Positions 43,773 through 52,118 of a stretch of DNA of 64,000 bases are shown here, piece after piece. Source of the stretch: Amycolatopsis sp. NBC_00345. GTDB lineage: Bacteria; Actinomycetota; Actinomycetes; Mycobacteriales; Pseudonocardiaceae. The stretch covers positions 5,766,001 to 5,830,000 of the forward strand of contig NZ_CP107995.1 of NCBI RefSeq assembly GCF_036116635.1, read 5' to 3'. How positions within the stretch are numbered: position 1 is the first letter of the stretch; the number at the start of each line of letters is the position of its first letter. A model generated the notes under the pieces. That model saw only the letters and a list, made by a program, of their open reading frames with translations. It made no database searches and was not told the DNA's origin. The position numbers and the translations under genes are program-made.

Positions 43773-44950
43773 GAGCGCCCCAGCCGGGTGAGGTAGATGT
43801 CGCGGGCGGACAGGCTGGCCGCCATGTGCTTGGCCAGCGGGTCGAAGAACGATTCGCGGTACTTGGCGTCGGTCACCGTCGATGCCGCGAAGTAGAGCCC
43901 GGAGAACGCGGCGATGAACAACGAAACCTGCAGCAGCTCGTTGGCCACCGGGACCTGGATCCCGAACAGCACACCGCCGGACGGCGGGCGGGCGATCCAC
44001 GCCTTGATCACCTCGTTGCGGATGGCGACCGCGCCGAAGACGACGAAGAACACGAACATCAGCGTGGCGAAGACCACCGTCTGCAGGACCTGGGTGAGCA
44101 TCAGCACCAGCACCATGTTCGCCTGCTCCAGCTTGCGCAGCGGGACCCGCGGCAGGTCCGTGGCGCCCGGGTCGGCGGCGATGACCCCGAACGGCGTGCC
44201 GCGCAGGGCGTCCACGGCGAACGGGATGCTGTGCGAATGCGTGAGCGTGCGGACCTCGTCGGACAGCATCGACGCCAGGAACACCACGGCCACCACGATG
44301 AAGAAGCCCACCACCAGCCACATCTGCGAGCGTGGCAGGGACGCGCAGACCTGCCAGATCTCGGTGGTGAAGAACCCGAAAACGGTGAACAGCAGCAACA
44401 GCGGCAACGCCCGGCTGGCCAGCACCCCCAGCGCCTGCGCCTGCCGGAACGCCGCCCGCAGCGCCCAGCCCACGATCGAGCCGCCGCCGACGAACGCCAG
44501 GCCCAGCAGCACCACGACGATGACGGCCTGGACCACCACGTCTTCCACGATCCCCTCGTCCGGCGAGATCAGGCGCGTGACGCTGGGCACGGCCGCGACG
44601 AACAGCGCCACCGCGACCGCCGCGAGGGTGATTCCCCGCTGGTCGACGATCCGGCGCCGGACCCAGCGGGCGGCCAGCCAGGCGGCCAGCGCCGGGACCA
44701 CGACCAGTCCGGCCAGGAGGCCGTTGTAGGCCCACGCGTAACCCGGGTCCTCCATCAGCCGGTCGAACTCTTCGTCGGACTGGCCGTCGACGGCCGCCAG
44801 CACCGCGGAGAGCAGCTGCCAGAGCCCGGCGAAAACCACCGCGGGCACGATGCGCACGAGGAGCTGTTCCGGCCGTCCCCGCACCACCGCCGGCAGCCCG
44901 CGCCGCCGGAACCACTGCTCGGCGGCGGGCTCGTCCAGCTCGTCGGTCAC
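43769..44950 (-). CDS. Multi-pass membrane protein of unknown function, coupled to lysX
   Basis: This 393-aa protein has about 8-9 hydrophobic helices (RIVPAVVFAGLWQLLSAVLA, ALFVAAVPSV, VVVQAVIVVVLLGLAFVG, LVVGFFIVVAVVFLASMLSD and others). No enzyme motif was recognised. GTG at 44950 was chosen because GGAGG lies 7 bp upstream; an ATG at 44995 is less favoured. Its stop overlaps the lysX start (GTGA), implying equal translation and perhaps a role in handling lysyl-phosphatidylglycerol, which is inference from context. It is divergent from the two-component operon at 45200. Confidence 0.75.
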   Translation of the reverse strand: MTDELDEPAAEQWFRRRGLPAVVRGRPEQLLVRIVPAVVFAGLWQLLSAVLAAVDGQSDEEFDRLMEDPGYAWAYNGLLAGLVVVPALAAWLAARWVRRRIVDQRGITLAAVAVALFVAAVPSVTRLISPDEGIVEDVVVQAVIVVVLLGLAFVGGGSIVGWALRAAFRQAQALGVLASRALPLLLLFTVFGFFTTEIWQVCASLPRSQMWLVVGFFIVVAVVFLASMLSDEVRTLTHSHSIPFAVDALRGTPFGVIAADPGATDLPRVPLRKLEQANMVLVLMLTQVLQTVVFATLMFVFFVVFGAVAIRNEVIKAWIARPPSGGVLFGIQVPVANELLQVSLFIAAFSGLYFAASTVTDAKYRESFFDPLAKHMAASLSARDIYLTRLGRS

Positions 44951-45108
44951 CACTCGTCCTCCATCGCGGGATCGGGCTCGGGCAGGTCTGGTCATGATGG
45001 GGGCCGGACACTGTGGACAGCGTTCATCGCGGGCCGCCGCGCGGCGCCGTTCCTCCGGTAGCGTCATCGGGGACGGCGGCGGTTACCATCCGTAAATGGG
45101 CGTGCGGG

Positions 45109-45128
45109 CCCCCGCCGATCGGCGGGAA
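45109..45128. promoter_or_regulatory. Shared 20-bp regulatory block, copy upstream of regulator-kinase operon
   Basis: CCCCCGCCGATCGGCGGGAA contains a perfect 16-bp palindrome (45111-45126). The identical 20-mer occurs on the minus strand at 51225-51206 before the duplicate kinase gene, in the same orientation and at nearly the same distance from the start codon (71 and 63 bp). It lies in the gap shared with the lysX operon. Binding by the NarL-type regulator encoded at 45200 is inferred. Confidence 0.75.
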
Positions 45129-45199
45129 TACGCCCCGCCAACCGGCTGGCCTAATCTCGGCCTGGCCCGGACCACTGGGGTGCGAGGAGGGGAACCGAC

Positions 45200-45856
45200 G
45201 TGATCAGGGTAGTCGTGGTGGATGACGAAGCGCTGGTCCGCTCAGGCTTCCGGCTGATCCTCAACGCCGCCGCCGACATCGAGGTCGTGGCCACCGCGAC
45301 CGGCGCGGAGGCAGTGCGCGAGATCACCGTGGGAAAGCCGGACGTCGTGCTGCTGGACGTGCGGATGCCCGACGTCGACGGGCTGACCATCCTGCGTGAG
45401 GTCCGCGCGCTGGCGAATCCGCCGGTCGTGGCCATGCTGACCACGTTCGACTCCGACGAGTACATCGCGGCCGCGCTGCGCTCGGGCGCGGCCGGGTTCC
45501 TGCTCAAGGACACCGATCCCGAACAGCTCGCCCACCTCGTGCGGACGCTCGCCGGCGGCGGTGTGGTGCTGTCGCCCAAAGTCACCCGATCGGTGGTGGA
45601 CCGGTACCTCGACAGCGGAGCCGGCTCGCCGACGTCGGCCCGGATCGACAAGCTCAGCAACCGCGAGCGCGAGATCCTGATCCAGCTCGCCGAGGGACTG
45701 TCCAACAACGACATCGCCGCCGGGGTCCACCTGAGCGTCGGCACGGTCAAGGACCACGTCAGCGCGATCTTCACCAAGCTGAAAGTGTCCACGCGGGTGC
45801 AGGCCGCGCTGCTCGCCCAGCAGGCCGGGCTGCTGGCCCCGCGCGAAGATCGATGA
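45200..45856 (+). CDS. NarL/FixJ-family response regulator
   Basis: This 218-aa protein has a receiver domain with phospho-acceptor Asp53 (VVLLDVRMPDVDG), Thr in AMLTTFDSDEY and Lys in FLLKDTDPEQ, and a C-terminal LuxR-type HTH (LSNREREILIQLAEGLSNND, LSVGTVKDHVSAIFTKLKV). GTG at 45200 follows GAGGAGGGG. It overlaps the start of the histidine kinase (ATGA). A 16-bp palindrome 70 bp upstream suggests autoregulation. It resembles the DesR/LiaR group, which responds to membrane state. Confidence 0.93.
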   Translation: MIRVVVVDDEALVRSGFRLILNAAADIEVVATATGAEAVREITVGKPDVVLLDVRMPDVDGLTILREVRALANPPVVAMLTTFDSDEYIAAALRSGAAGFLLKDTDPEQLAHLVRTLAGGGVVLSPKVTRSVVDRYLDSGAGSPTSARIDKLSNREREILIQLAEGLSNNDIAAGVHLSVGTVKDHVSAIFTKLKVSTRVQAALLAQQAGLLAPREDR

Positions 45857-46956
45857 CCCCGCGCCTGCCGGCCGCGCTGGCGGCCGATGGCGCCCTCGTC
45901 GCGCTTGCCCTGCTCGACGTGTGGCTCAACCTCGACTACACCGATGACCTCGGGCTCGTGTGCGCCGTGGTGGCGGCCGTGGCCCTTGTCGTGCGCCGGC
46001 GTTACCCGTACGTGGTGTTCGCGCTGACCATGCCCGCGCTGTTCATCGGGCCGACGGTCATCGCGGCGCTCATCGCCCTCTACACGGTCGCCGTGCACGC
46101 CCGCGACCGTCGGGTGGTCATCGGGTGCGCGGTGATCGTGGCCATCGGCTGCGCCTTTCCGTGGCCGCCGTCCGGCGTCGGCGACGAGACCCGCTCAACG
46201 GTCCTGCTCGACGTGCTGTACGCGACGATGGCCGCCGCCGCACCGGCGTTGCTGGGGATCCTGACCAGGACGCGCAGCGAACTGTCCGAGCGGCTCGACG
46301 AGATCGAGCGGGCCCGTGAGCACGAGCGGGTGCTGATCGAGCAGACGACGCTGGCCCGGGAGCGCACGCAGTTGGCCAGGGAGATGCACGACGTCGTTTC
46401 GCATCAGGTGAGCTTGATCGCGGTCAGCGCGGGTGCGTTGCAGGTTGGTGCGCCGGATTCGGAGACGAAAGAAGCGGCGTCGACGATTCGCGCGTTGAGC
46501 GTCAACACGCTGGACGAGTTGCGGCACATGGTGACGCTGCTTCGGGCTTCAGGCAGCCAGCCGACCGAATTGACGCCCCAGCCCACCCTCGCCGAGCTGG
46601 AACGGCTCATCGCCACCAGCGGAGTCGACGCCGAGCTGCGGGGCGACCTCCCCGGCGACATCAGCGCGCCCCTGCAACGCGCGATCTACCGCACCGTCCA
46701 GGAATCGCTCACGAACGTCCGCAAGCACGCGCCCGGCGCGACCGTGGTGATCCACATCGGACAGACCGGCACCACACTGACCGTCGAGATCACCAACGGG
46801 CCGCCGACCCGCACCATCGTGCCGCTGCCGAGCGCGCAGCACGGGCTGATCGGCCTGCGTGAACGCGCGGAGCTGCTCGGCGGCACGCTGGACGCCGGGC
46901 CCACTCCCGGCGGCGGTTTCGCCCTGCGCCTGCGGGTCCCCGCCAACGCCGGCTGA
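45853..46956 (+). CDS. Sensor histidine kinase, DesK/LiaS type (HisKA_3)
   Basis: This 367-aa kinase has about 4-5 membrane helices (1-140), a short coiled linker (LSERLDEIERAREHERVLIE), phospho-acceptor His179 (REMHDVVSHQVSLIAVSAG) and an ATPase domain (VQESLTNVRKHAPGA N-box, GLIGLRERAELLGG G-box). There is no large sensor domain outside, so it probably senses within the membrane. Residues around the dimerisation domain are identical to those of the kinase at 50012. It is coupled to the regulator gene. Confidence 0.93.
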   Translation: MTPRLPAALAADGALVALALLDVWLNLDYTDDLGLVCAVVAAVALVVRRRYPYVVFALTMPALFIGPTVIAALIALYTVAVHARDRRVVIGCAVIVAIGCAFPWPPSGVGDETRSTVLLDVLYATMAAAAPALLGILTRTRSELSERLDEIERAREHERVLIEQTTLARERTQLAREMHDVVSHQVSLIAVSAGALQVGAPDSETKEAASTIRALSVNTLDELRHMVTLLRASGSQPTELTPQPTLAELERLIATSGVDAELRGDLPGDISAPLQRAIYRTVQESLTNVRKHAPGATVVIHIGQTGTTLTVEITNGPPTRTIVPLPSAQHGLIGLRERAELLGGTLDAGPTPGGGFALRLRVPANAG

Positions 46957-46964
46957 CGGAGGGG

Positions 46965-47008
46965 TTCCGGTCGACCGGCGGGTGCGGCCCCGACCGTCAA
47001 CGGATGGT
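46965..47008 (+). promoter_or_regulatory. Shared promoter block upstream of DUF1542-like paralogue 1
   Basis: TTCCGGTCGACCGGCGGG (46965-46982) is followed 13 bp later by GTCAACGGATGGT (46996-47008). The same two elements with equal spacing precede paralogue 2 on the minus strand (49998-49955). The first element is a variant (15/18) of the palindrome before the two kinase operons, suggesting the same regulator. Confidence 0.7.
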
Positions 47009-47084
47009 CGCGCGGGCGTCGCGGCGCGAAGCTGTTGAAGCACACAGCTTCCCGTTGCCCGTACCGCTGATCCTGGAGTTACCG

Positions 47085-47771
47085 ATGACCATCGCGATCG
47101 TCCTGGTCGTACTCGCCGCTGTTGTCCTGCTGGTCCGCGCGGCCGTGCAACGCTGGCAGGCCACCAGGCAGCGTCAGCTCGACGACGCGGCCGCCGACGC
47201 CCGGCGGTGGATCGAACGGCTCGGCGGCCAGGTCCTGACCCTGACCGGCACGGACACCGCGTCGCAGCAGGCGCTCGCCGACGCCGCCGAGCGCTACAAC
47301 GCCGCCGCCTCCCAGGTGGAGCAGGCGGAGAGCGCGGAGCAGGCCCGGCTGGCGAAGGAGACCGCGCTGGAAGGCCTGTACTACATCCGGGCCGCCCGCG
47401 TCGCCATGGACATGGACCCCGGCCCCGCGTTGCCGGACGAGGCCGAACGCGAGCGGGCGGGCAAGGTCACCGAGCACCGCGCGGTCGACGTGGACGGGCA
47501 GACCTACGCGGCGTCCCCGGAGCCGGGTCAGGACACCCCGCACTACTACCCCGGCGGCGAAGTCGCGGGCCGGCCGGTGCCGCAGGGGTGGTACAGCGAA
47601 CCGTGGTGGAAGCCCGCGCTCATCGGCGGCGCGTGGGGCCTCGGCGCGGCGGTCCTGTTCGGCGCCATGTTCTCCGGCATGCCCGGCGTCACCGATGCGA
47701 ACACTTGGCAGGACGGCTACGAAGCGGGACAGCACGACGTCGGCTTCGATGACGACGACGCCATTTTCTGA
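47085..47771 (+). CDS. DUF1542-like membrane-anchored protein, paralogue 1
   Basis: This 228-aa protein has an N-terminal membrane helix (TIAIVLVVLAAVVLLVRAAV), then a helical region (ARRWIERLGGQVLTLTG, ALADAAERYNAAASQVEQAE, LEGLYYIRAARVAMDMDPGP), a Tyr/Pro-rich HYYPGGEVAGRPVPQGWYSE with PWWKPAL, a second hydrophobic stretch and an acidic tail (VGFDDDDAIF). The family is tentatively DUF1542-like and has no known function. ATG at 47085 follows GGAG. It stands directly after the regulator-kinase operon. Two paralogues lie at 49222 and 51310. Confidence 0.75.
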   Translation: MTIAIVLVVLAAVVLLVRAAVQRWQATRQRQLDDAAADARRWIERLGGQVLTLTGTDTASQQALADAAERYNAAASQVEQAESAEQARLAKETALEGLYYIRAARVAMDMDPGPALPDEAERERAGKVTEHRAVDVDGQTYAASPEPGQDTPHYYPGGEVAGRPVPQGWYSEPWWKPALIGGAWGLGAAVLFGAMFSGMPGVTDANTWQDGYEAGQHDVGFDDDDAIF

Positions 47772-47927
47772 GCTGCACCCGAGAGACGAGGACGCGTCAT
47801 TCCCCGCCGAAGACCGCCGTATCCCGGTCACCCGATCCAGCGATCGCGCGCCCGTTTCCCGGCACCGGCCGAAGGCCTTCATTACGCTTCCCCGGTGCGG
47901 GCTCCCGCGCATGCGTGACGGAAGAGG

Positions 47928-49221
47928 GTGCCGGTGATCCCCAGCGTGATCGCCGCGACGGTGGTCGTGCTGCTGTGGTCGCTGACCGCCGGACGGCTGG
48001 AGAAGTGGCGCGTCAGCGCGCCGATGGCGATGGTCGCCGCCGGACTGGCCATCGGCTTCACCACCCGCAACGTGCTCGGCGGCGGCCTCAACACCGAGAT
48101 CGCCCAGCACATCGCCGAACTCATCCTCGCGCTGCTGCTGTTCGTCGATGCCACGGCGGTCAAAGGGGGCTACCTCGGGCACGACGGCCGCACCGTCATC
48201 CGGCTCCTGTTCGTGGCGCTGCCGCTGTCGATCCTGATCACCATGGGCGTGGGCCTGCTGGTGCTGCCGGGCCTGGGGTGGGCGGCGGCGCTGCTGATCG
48301 CCTGCATCATCATGCCGACCGACTTCGCCCCGGCGACGTCGGTGGTGCGGGACGCCCGCATCCCCGAACGCATCCGGCACGTCCTGAACGTCGAGAGCGG
48401 CTACTGCGCCGTTCGTTACTAATCCGACGGCAGCCACGGCGGAAACGGGTTTCTCCGAGCAGATCGGCTGCAGCCCGTGTCCGCCTACTTTCGGTCGGAT
48501 TAGTAACAACGACGGCATCGTCGCCCCGGTGTTCATCTTCGCGCTCACCCTGGCCGGCAGCCACACCCAGGCGAACACCCCCGTCGAAGCGCTGCAGACC
48601 GCGGTTCCCGCGGCCGTGCTGGCCGTGGTCGTCGGCGTGCTGGTCGGCGGGCTGTCCGCGCTGGCCATGAACAAGGCGACCGCGCACCACTGGGCCACGG
48701 AACACTCCACCCGGGTCGCGACCGTCGCCATCCCGCTGCTGACCTACGGCATCGCGATCGCCGTCGGCGGAAACGGCTTCGTCGCGGCGTTCCTTTGTGG
48801 AATCGCGTACAAAGCCGCTCGTAAACACTCCACCGAAGCCGAGTTCGTCCTGGTCGACGACGTCAGCGCGTTGTGCGGCCTGGCGATGTGGTTCGTGTTC
48901 GGCCTCGCCGCGCTCCTCCTGCTCGACTTCGGCGTGACCTGGGGCGCGATCGTCGTCGCGGCGGTCGCGCTCACCGTCGCCAGGGCCGGGCCGGTCCTCG
49001 CCGTCCTGCTCGGCTCGGACCTGAAGTGGCGGGACCGGATGACCATCAGCTTCCTCGCCCCGCGCGGCGCCGCGTCCATTGTGTTCGGTCTGCTGGCGTT
49101 CAACTCGCTCGACAACGAAGCCGCGGACCTCGCGCTGGCCATCATGGTCATGACGGTGCTGGGCAGTGTCCTCGTCCACGGTGTCGGCACGTCGGTGCTC
49201 ACCAATCGGAAACGCCGGTAG
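47928..49221 (+). pseudogene. CPA1-type cation/proton antiporter, interrupted by a small inverted-repeat element
   Basis: The N-terminal half (47928-48404) and C-terminal half (48508-49221) together give a Na+/H+ antiporter with about 12 helices (PMAMVAAGLAIGFTTRN, LLFVDATAVKG, IIMPTDFAPATSVVRDARIP, and FLAPRGAASIVFGLLAFNSL). The conserved ESGY-NDGIVAP motif is split after Tyr by 103 extra bases that add a stop and shift the frame. GTG at 47928 or 47934. Two truncated peptides could still be made, but transport is not expected. Confidence 0.85.
48415..48507. mobile_element. 93-bp MITE-like element with perfect 14-bp terminal inverted repeats
   Basis: GTTACTAATCCGAC (48415-48428) and GTCGGATTAGTAAC (48494-48507) are perfect inverted repeats. 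The interior (including GGCTGCAGCC) has no coding potential. With 10 further bases on the left (48405-48414) it makes up the insertion in the antiporter gene. No clear target duplication is visible. It is probably a non-autonomous element mobilised in trans. Confidence 0.65.
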
Positions 49222-49872
49222 TCACAGCATTTTCGACTCGGCTGCAGGCCAGGCCTCGGTGCCGGGGATGCCGTCCATGCCGTCGAAGAGCCCGGTGAAC
49301 ACGGCCGCCGCGCCGGGCCCCCAGGTCCCGCGGATGACCGCGGGCTTCCACCAGGGAATGCTGTACCAGCCCTGCGGCACCGGACGTCCCGCGACGTTGC
49401 CGCCGGGATGGTAGTACGGCGTGTTGTCCGCGGGCTGCGGTGAGATTTCGTAGGTCTGGCCGTCGACGTCGACCTTGCGGTATCCGGTGACGGTCCCGGC
49501 GCCGGCGCGGGCCTCGCTGCCGGGCACGGTGAGGCCGGGGTCGAGGTCCATCGCGACCCGCGCGGCCCGGACGTAGGCCAGCCCCTCGAGCGCGGTTTCC
49601 CGCACCTCATCCGCTTGCTCCGTCGAACGTGCTTGCTCGAACCGGCGTCCGGCGACGTCGTAGCACTCGGCCGCCTCGGCGAGGGCCTGTTTCGAGGCGT
49701 CATTACGGCCGAGGATCTGGACGATCTGCCCGCCGAGCCGGTCGACCCATTGGCGGGCCTCGGCTTGCGCGTCTTCGAACCGGCGCTGCCGGGCCGCGGC
49801 CTGGGCGCGGGAGACGAAGATCGCGACGGCCGTGATCGTCATCAGCACGATCAGAACGAGGGTGATGCCCAT
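49222..49872 (-). CDS. DUF1542-like membrane-anchored protein, paralogue 2
   Basis: This 216-aa protein has an N-terminal helix (ITLVLIVLMTITAVAIFVSR) and the family blocks ARQWVDRLGGQIVQILG, ALAEAAECYDVAGRRFEQAR, LEGLAYVRAARVAMDLDPG and PYYHPGGNVAGRPVPQGWYS with PWWKPAV. It is on the opposite strand from paralogue 1. The promoter block 83-126 bp upstream matches that of paralogue 1. It lies downstream of kinase 2 on the same strand but has its own promoter block. Confidence 0.75.
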   Translation of the reverse strand: MGITLVLIVLMTITAVAIFVSRAQAAARQRRFEDAQAEARQWVDRLGGQIVQILGRNDASKQALAEAAECYDVAGRRFEQARSTEQADEVRETALEGLAYVRAARVAMDLDPGLTVPGSEARAGAGTVTGYRKVDVDGQTYEISPQPADNTPYYHPGGNVAGRPVPQGWYSIPWWKPAVIRGTWGPGAAAVFTGLFDGMDGIPGTEAWPAAESKML

Positions 49873-49954
49873 CGATGGCTCCCGGGTCGAGGGGACCGGG
49901 CAGCGGTCGCCGGCCCGGCCGTACCGGTCAGCCTCGCGAAGAGCACGCGCCGGC

Positions 49955-49998
49955 ACCATCCGTTGACTGTCCGGAGCGGGCCCGCCGGTCGGTGGGAA
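49955..49998 (-). promoter_or_regulatory. Shared promoter block upstream of DUF1542-like paralogue 2
   Basis: Read on the minus strand, TTCCCACCGACCGGCGGG is followed at 13 bp by GTCAACGGATGGT (49967-49955), matching the block before paralogue 1 in sequence, order and spacing. The first element is a palindrome variant of CCCGCCGATCGGCGGG. Confidence 0.7.
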
Positions 49999-50011
49999 TC
50001 CGCTCCGCCGG

Positions 50012-51142
50012 TCAGCTTTCCGCACGGGGGAGCCGCAGGTGGACGCGGTAGCCGCCGCCCGGCGCCGGGCCCGAATCGAACGAGCCGTCCAGCAGCTCGG
50101 CTCGTTCGCGCAGCCCGACGAGCCCGTGCTGCGCGCTGGGCAGGTTCAGCGTCGGCCGGGTCAGTGGGCCGTTCACGATGGTGACGTCGACTTCGGCGGT
50201 GGTGTGTTCGATGTGGACGGTGACGCGCGCGCCCGGAGCGTGCTTGCGCACGTTGGTCAGCGCTTCCTGGATCGTGCGGTAGATCGCGCGTTGCTGGGCC
50301 GCGCCGACCTCGGCGGACAGGTCACCGTGCAGCTGCACCGGAATGCCGCTGGTGGCGATGAGCCGTTCCAGCTCGGCGAGGGTGGGCTGGGGCGTCAGTT
50401 CGGTCGGCTGGCTGCCCGAGGCCCGCAGCAGTGTCACCATGTGCCGCAACTCGTCCAGGGTGTTGACGCTCAACGCGCGAATCGTGGACGCGGCTTCTTT
50501 TGTTCCTGGATCGGGTGCGCCGACCTGCAGCGCGCCCGCGCTGACCGCGATCAGGCTGACCTGGTGTGAGACGACGTCGTGCATTTCCCTGGCCAGCTGG
50601 GTGCGTTCCCGGGCCAGCGTCGTCTGTTCGATCAGCCGGCGCTCCTGTTCACGGGCCTGCTCGATCTCGTCGAGCCGCAGCGAAAGCTCACGGCTGGTGC
50701 GGGTGAGCAGGCCGAGGAACACCGGGGCCGCCGCGGTCATGGTGGCGTAGATCAGGCCCAGCAGGGTGTCGTTGTGGGAGATCGCCAGCAAGGATGGCCA
50801 CGGGGTGGCGTAGCCGAGTGCGACGACCGTGGTGAGGCCCGCGAGCAGCCACCGGTTCCGGTAGTGGCCGCTGACCGTGTAGAGCGCGATCAGCGCGGGC
50901 AGGACGGACTCCGAGACGACCAGCGACGGGAGCGCGATCGCCAGCACCGTGAGCGGGAAGTGCCGGCGCAGCAGGAGCGCCACGGTCGCCACCGCCGCGG
51001 CCCCCAGCTCGTACGGCGTGACATGCTTGGCGTTGAGCCACGTGTCGAGCGCGGCGAGCCCGACCGGCGCGAGGTCGAAGACCCAGGACGGCAGCTCGGG
51101 CAGCCGCCGCGGGTAGCGGAACACCGCACCGCCACTGGTCAT
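50012..51142 (-). CDS. Sensor histidine kinase, DesK/LiaS type, paralogue without its own regulator
   Basis: This 376-aa kinase has helices in 1-150, phospho-acceptor His188 (REMHDVVSHQVSLIAVSAG), and N- and G-boxes (IQEALTNVRKHAPGA, GLVGLRERAELLDG). From the linker through LERLIATSG it is almost identical in protein to the kinase at 45853, while many third codon positions differ, so it is an older duplicate under selection. No response regulator gene accompanies it. It may signal to the regulator at 45200 or form mixed dimers. The shared 20-bp block lies 63 bp upstream. Confidence 0.92.
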   Translation of the reverse strand: MTSGGAVFRYPRRLPELPSWVFDLAPVGLAALDTWLNAKHVTPYELGAAAVATVALLLRRHFPLTVLAIALPSLVVSESVLPALIALYTVSGHYRNRWLLAGLTTVVALGYATPWPSLLAISHNDTLLGLIYATMTAAAPVFLGLLTRTSRELSLRLDEIEQAREQERRLIEQTTLARERTQLAREMHDVVSHQVSLIAVSAGALQVGAPDPGTKEAASTIRALSVNTLDELRHMVTLLRASGSQPTELTPQPTLAELERLIATSGIPVQLHGDLSAEVGAAQQRAIYRTIQEALTNVRKHAPGARVTVHIEHTTAEVDVTIVNGPLTRPTLNLPSAQHGLVGLRERAELLDGSFDSGPAPGGGYRVHLRLPRAES

Positions 51143-51205
51143 CCGGCCGCCTCGCTTCCGTCGCGTCGGCTGCCGACGGTAGTCCAGTCACCCGGCGGGG
51201 GCGGC

Positions 51206-51225
51206 TTCCCGCCGATCGGCGGGGG
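51206..51225. promoter_or_regulatory. Shared 20-bp regulatory block, copy upstream of the duplicate kinase
   Basis: On the minus strand this reads CCCCCGCCGATCGGCGGGAA, identical to 45109-45128. Similarity continues towards the start codon (CGCCCC, then CTGG-CTA and TCGGC at like positions), so the whole promoter was duplicated together with the kinase gene. Confidence 0.75.
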
Positions 51226-51309
51226 TGCTGCCCTTCGGTAAAAGTCCACAGTGGACTCAGATCGGGGACTTTCGCTCCCGGGCGCGTACTTCCGGGCGGT
51301 GCCGGTGAC

Positions 51310-51987
51310 TCAGAACGGCCCGCCGAAGTCGCCGAACCCTCCTGGCCCACCGGGCCCTGGGCCGAACAGGTGGTGGTGGCCGCCGAAGCCGTCGAGCAGG
51401 GTGTCGAACAGCAGCGCCCCGCCGATCCCGGCCGCGCCGGCGACCAGAGCCGTTTTCCACCACGGCGTGCTGTACCAGCCGGACGGCACCGACCGGCCGC
51501 CGACCCGGCCGCCGGGGTAGTAGTACGGCGTGGCGTCACCCGGCTGGGACGAGGCGTAGTGCTCCTGGTTGCCGACCACGACCCGCTGCCGTCTGGTGAT
51601 GCCCTTGGTTTGGTCCAGGGCCGGGACTTCGGGGCCAGGGTCCATCCCGAGCGCGACCCGGGCCGCGCGGATGTAGTGCAGGCCCTCGATCGCGGTCTGT
51701 CCCGCGAGCGTGAATTGGGTCGCCGAGCGGGCCTGCGCCAGCTCCGCGCCGGCCGCGTTGTGCCGCTCGGCCGCGTCCGCCAGCGCCTGCGTCGCGGCCG
51801 TGTTGCCCGTGCCGCTGAGGTTCGTGATCCCGGCACCGAGCCGGTCGACCCAGCGGCGGGCCTCGGCCGCGGCGTCCTGCTGCTCCGCCAGGGGAAAGCC
51901 GCCCCCGGAGGCACCGGACCGCCTGCGGAAAGCGGCGATCAGGCCGCCGGCGAGCACAACAAGGATGAGGAGGGAGAACAAGCCCAT
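51310..51987 (-). CDS. DUF1542-like membrane-anchored protein, paralogue 3
   Basis: This 225-aa protein has an N-terminal helix (LFSLLILVVLAGGLIAAFRR), then ARRWVDRLGAGITNLSGTG, ALADAAERHNAAGAELAQAR, IEGLHYIRAARVALGMDPGP and PYYYPGGRVGGRSVPSGWYS with PWWKTAL, a hydrophobic stretch and a Gly/His/Phe-rich tail (GPGPGGPGGFGDFGGPF). ATG at 51987 follows AGGAGG. It lies upstream of the duplicate kinase on the same strand. The shared palindrome is not seen in front of it. Confidence 0.75.
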   Translation of the reverse strand: MGLFSLLILVVLAGGLIAAFRRRSGASGGGFPLAEQQDAAAEARRWVDRLGAGITNLSGTGNTAATQALADAAERHNAAGAELAQARSATQFTLAGQTAIEGLHYIRAARVALGMDPGPEVPALDQTKGITRRQRVVVGNQEHYASSQPGDATPYYYPGGRVGGRSVPSGWYSTPWWKTALVAGAAGIGGALLFDTLLDGFGGHHHLFGPGPGGPGGFGDFGGPF

Positions 51988-52118
51988 CGGAAGCCTCCTG
52001 TGGCCGAATACCGGGTCAGGTCGTCCGGTTGCTGACACCTGCGACTTTGGCCGCGGCTCCTGGGCCGGTGGTATGCGGAAGCTTCGAGCGAGCTGTGAAA
52101 GGTGCTACGGGTGTTTCC

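Noticed and set aside
40461..45011. One continuous 1516-codon frame joining lysX to sequence upstream
   Set aside because: The part above 43772 is the out-of-frame shadow of the coupled membrane-protein gene; the GTGA overlap and the LysX N-terminal membrane region fix the start at 43772.
48405..48507. Riboswitch or attenuator RNA between two genes
   Set aside because: The inverted repeat lies inside one antiporter gene at the conserved SGY-NDG motif and breaks its frame, which fits an insertion better.
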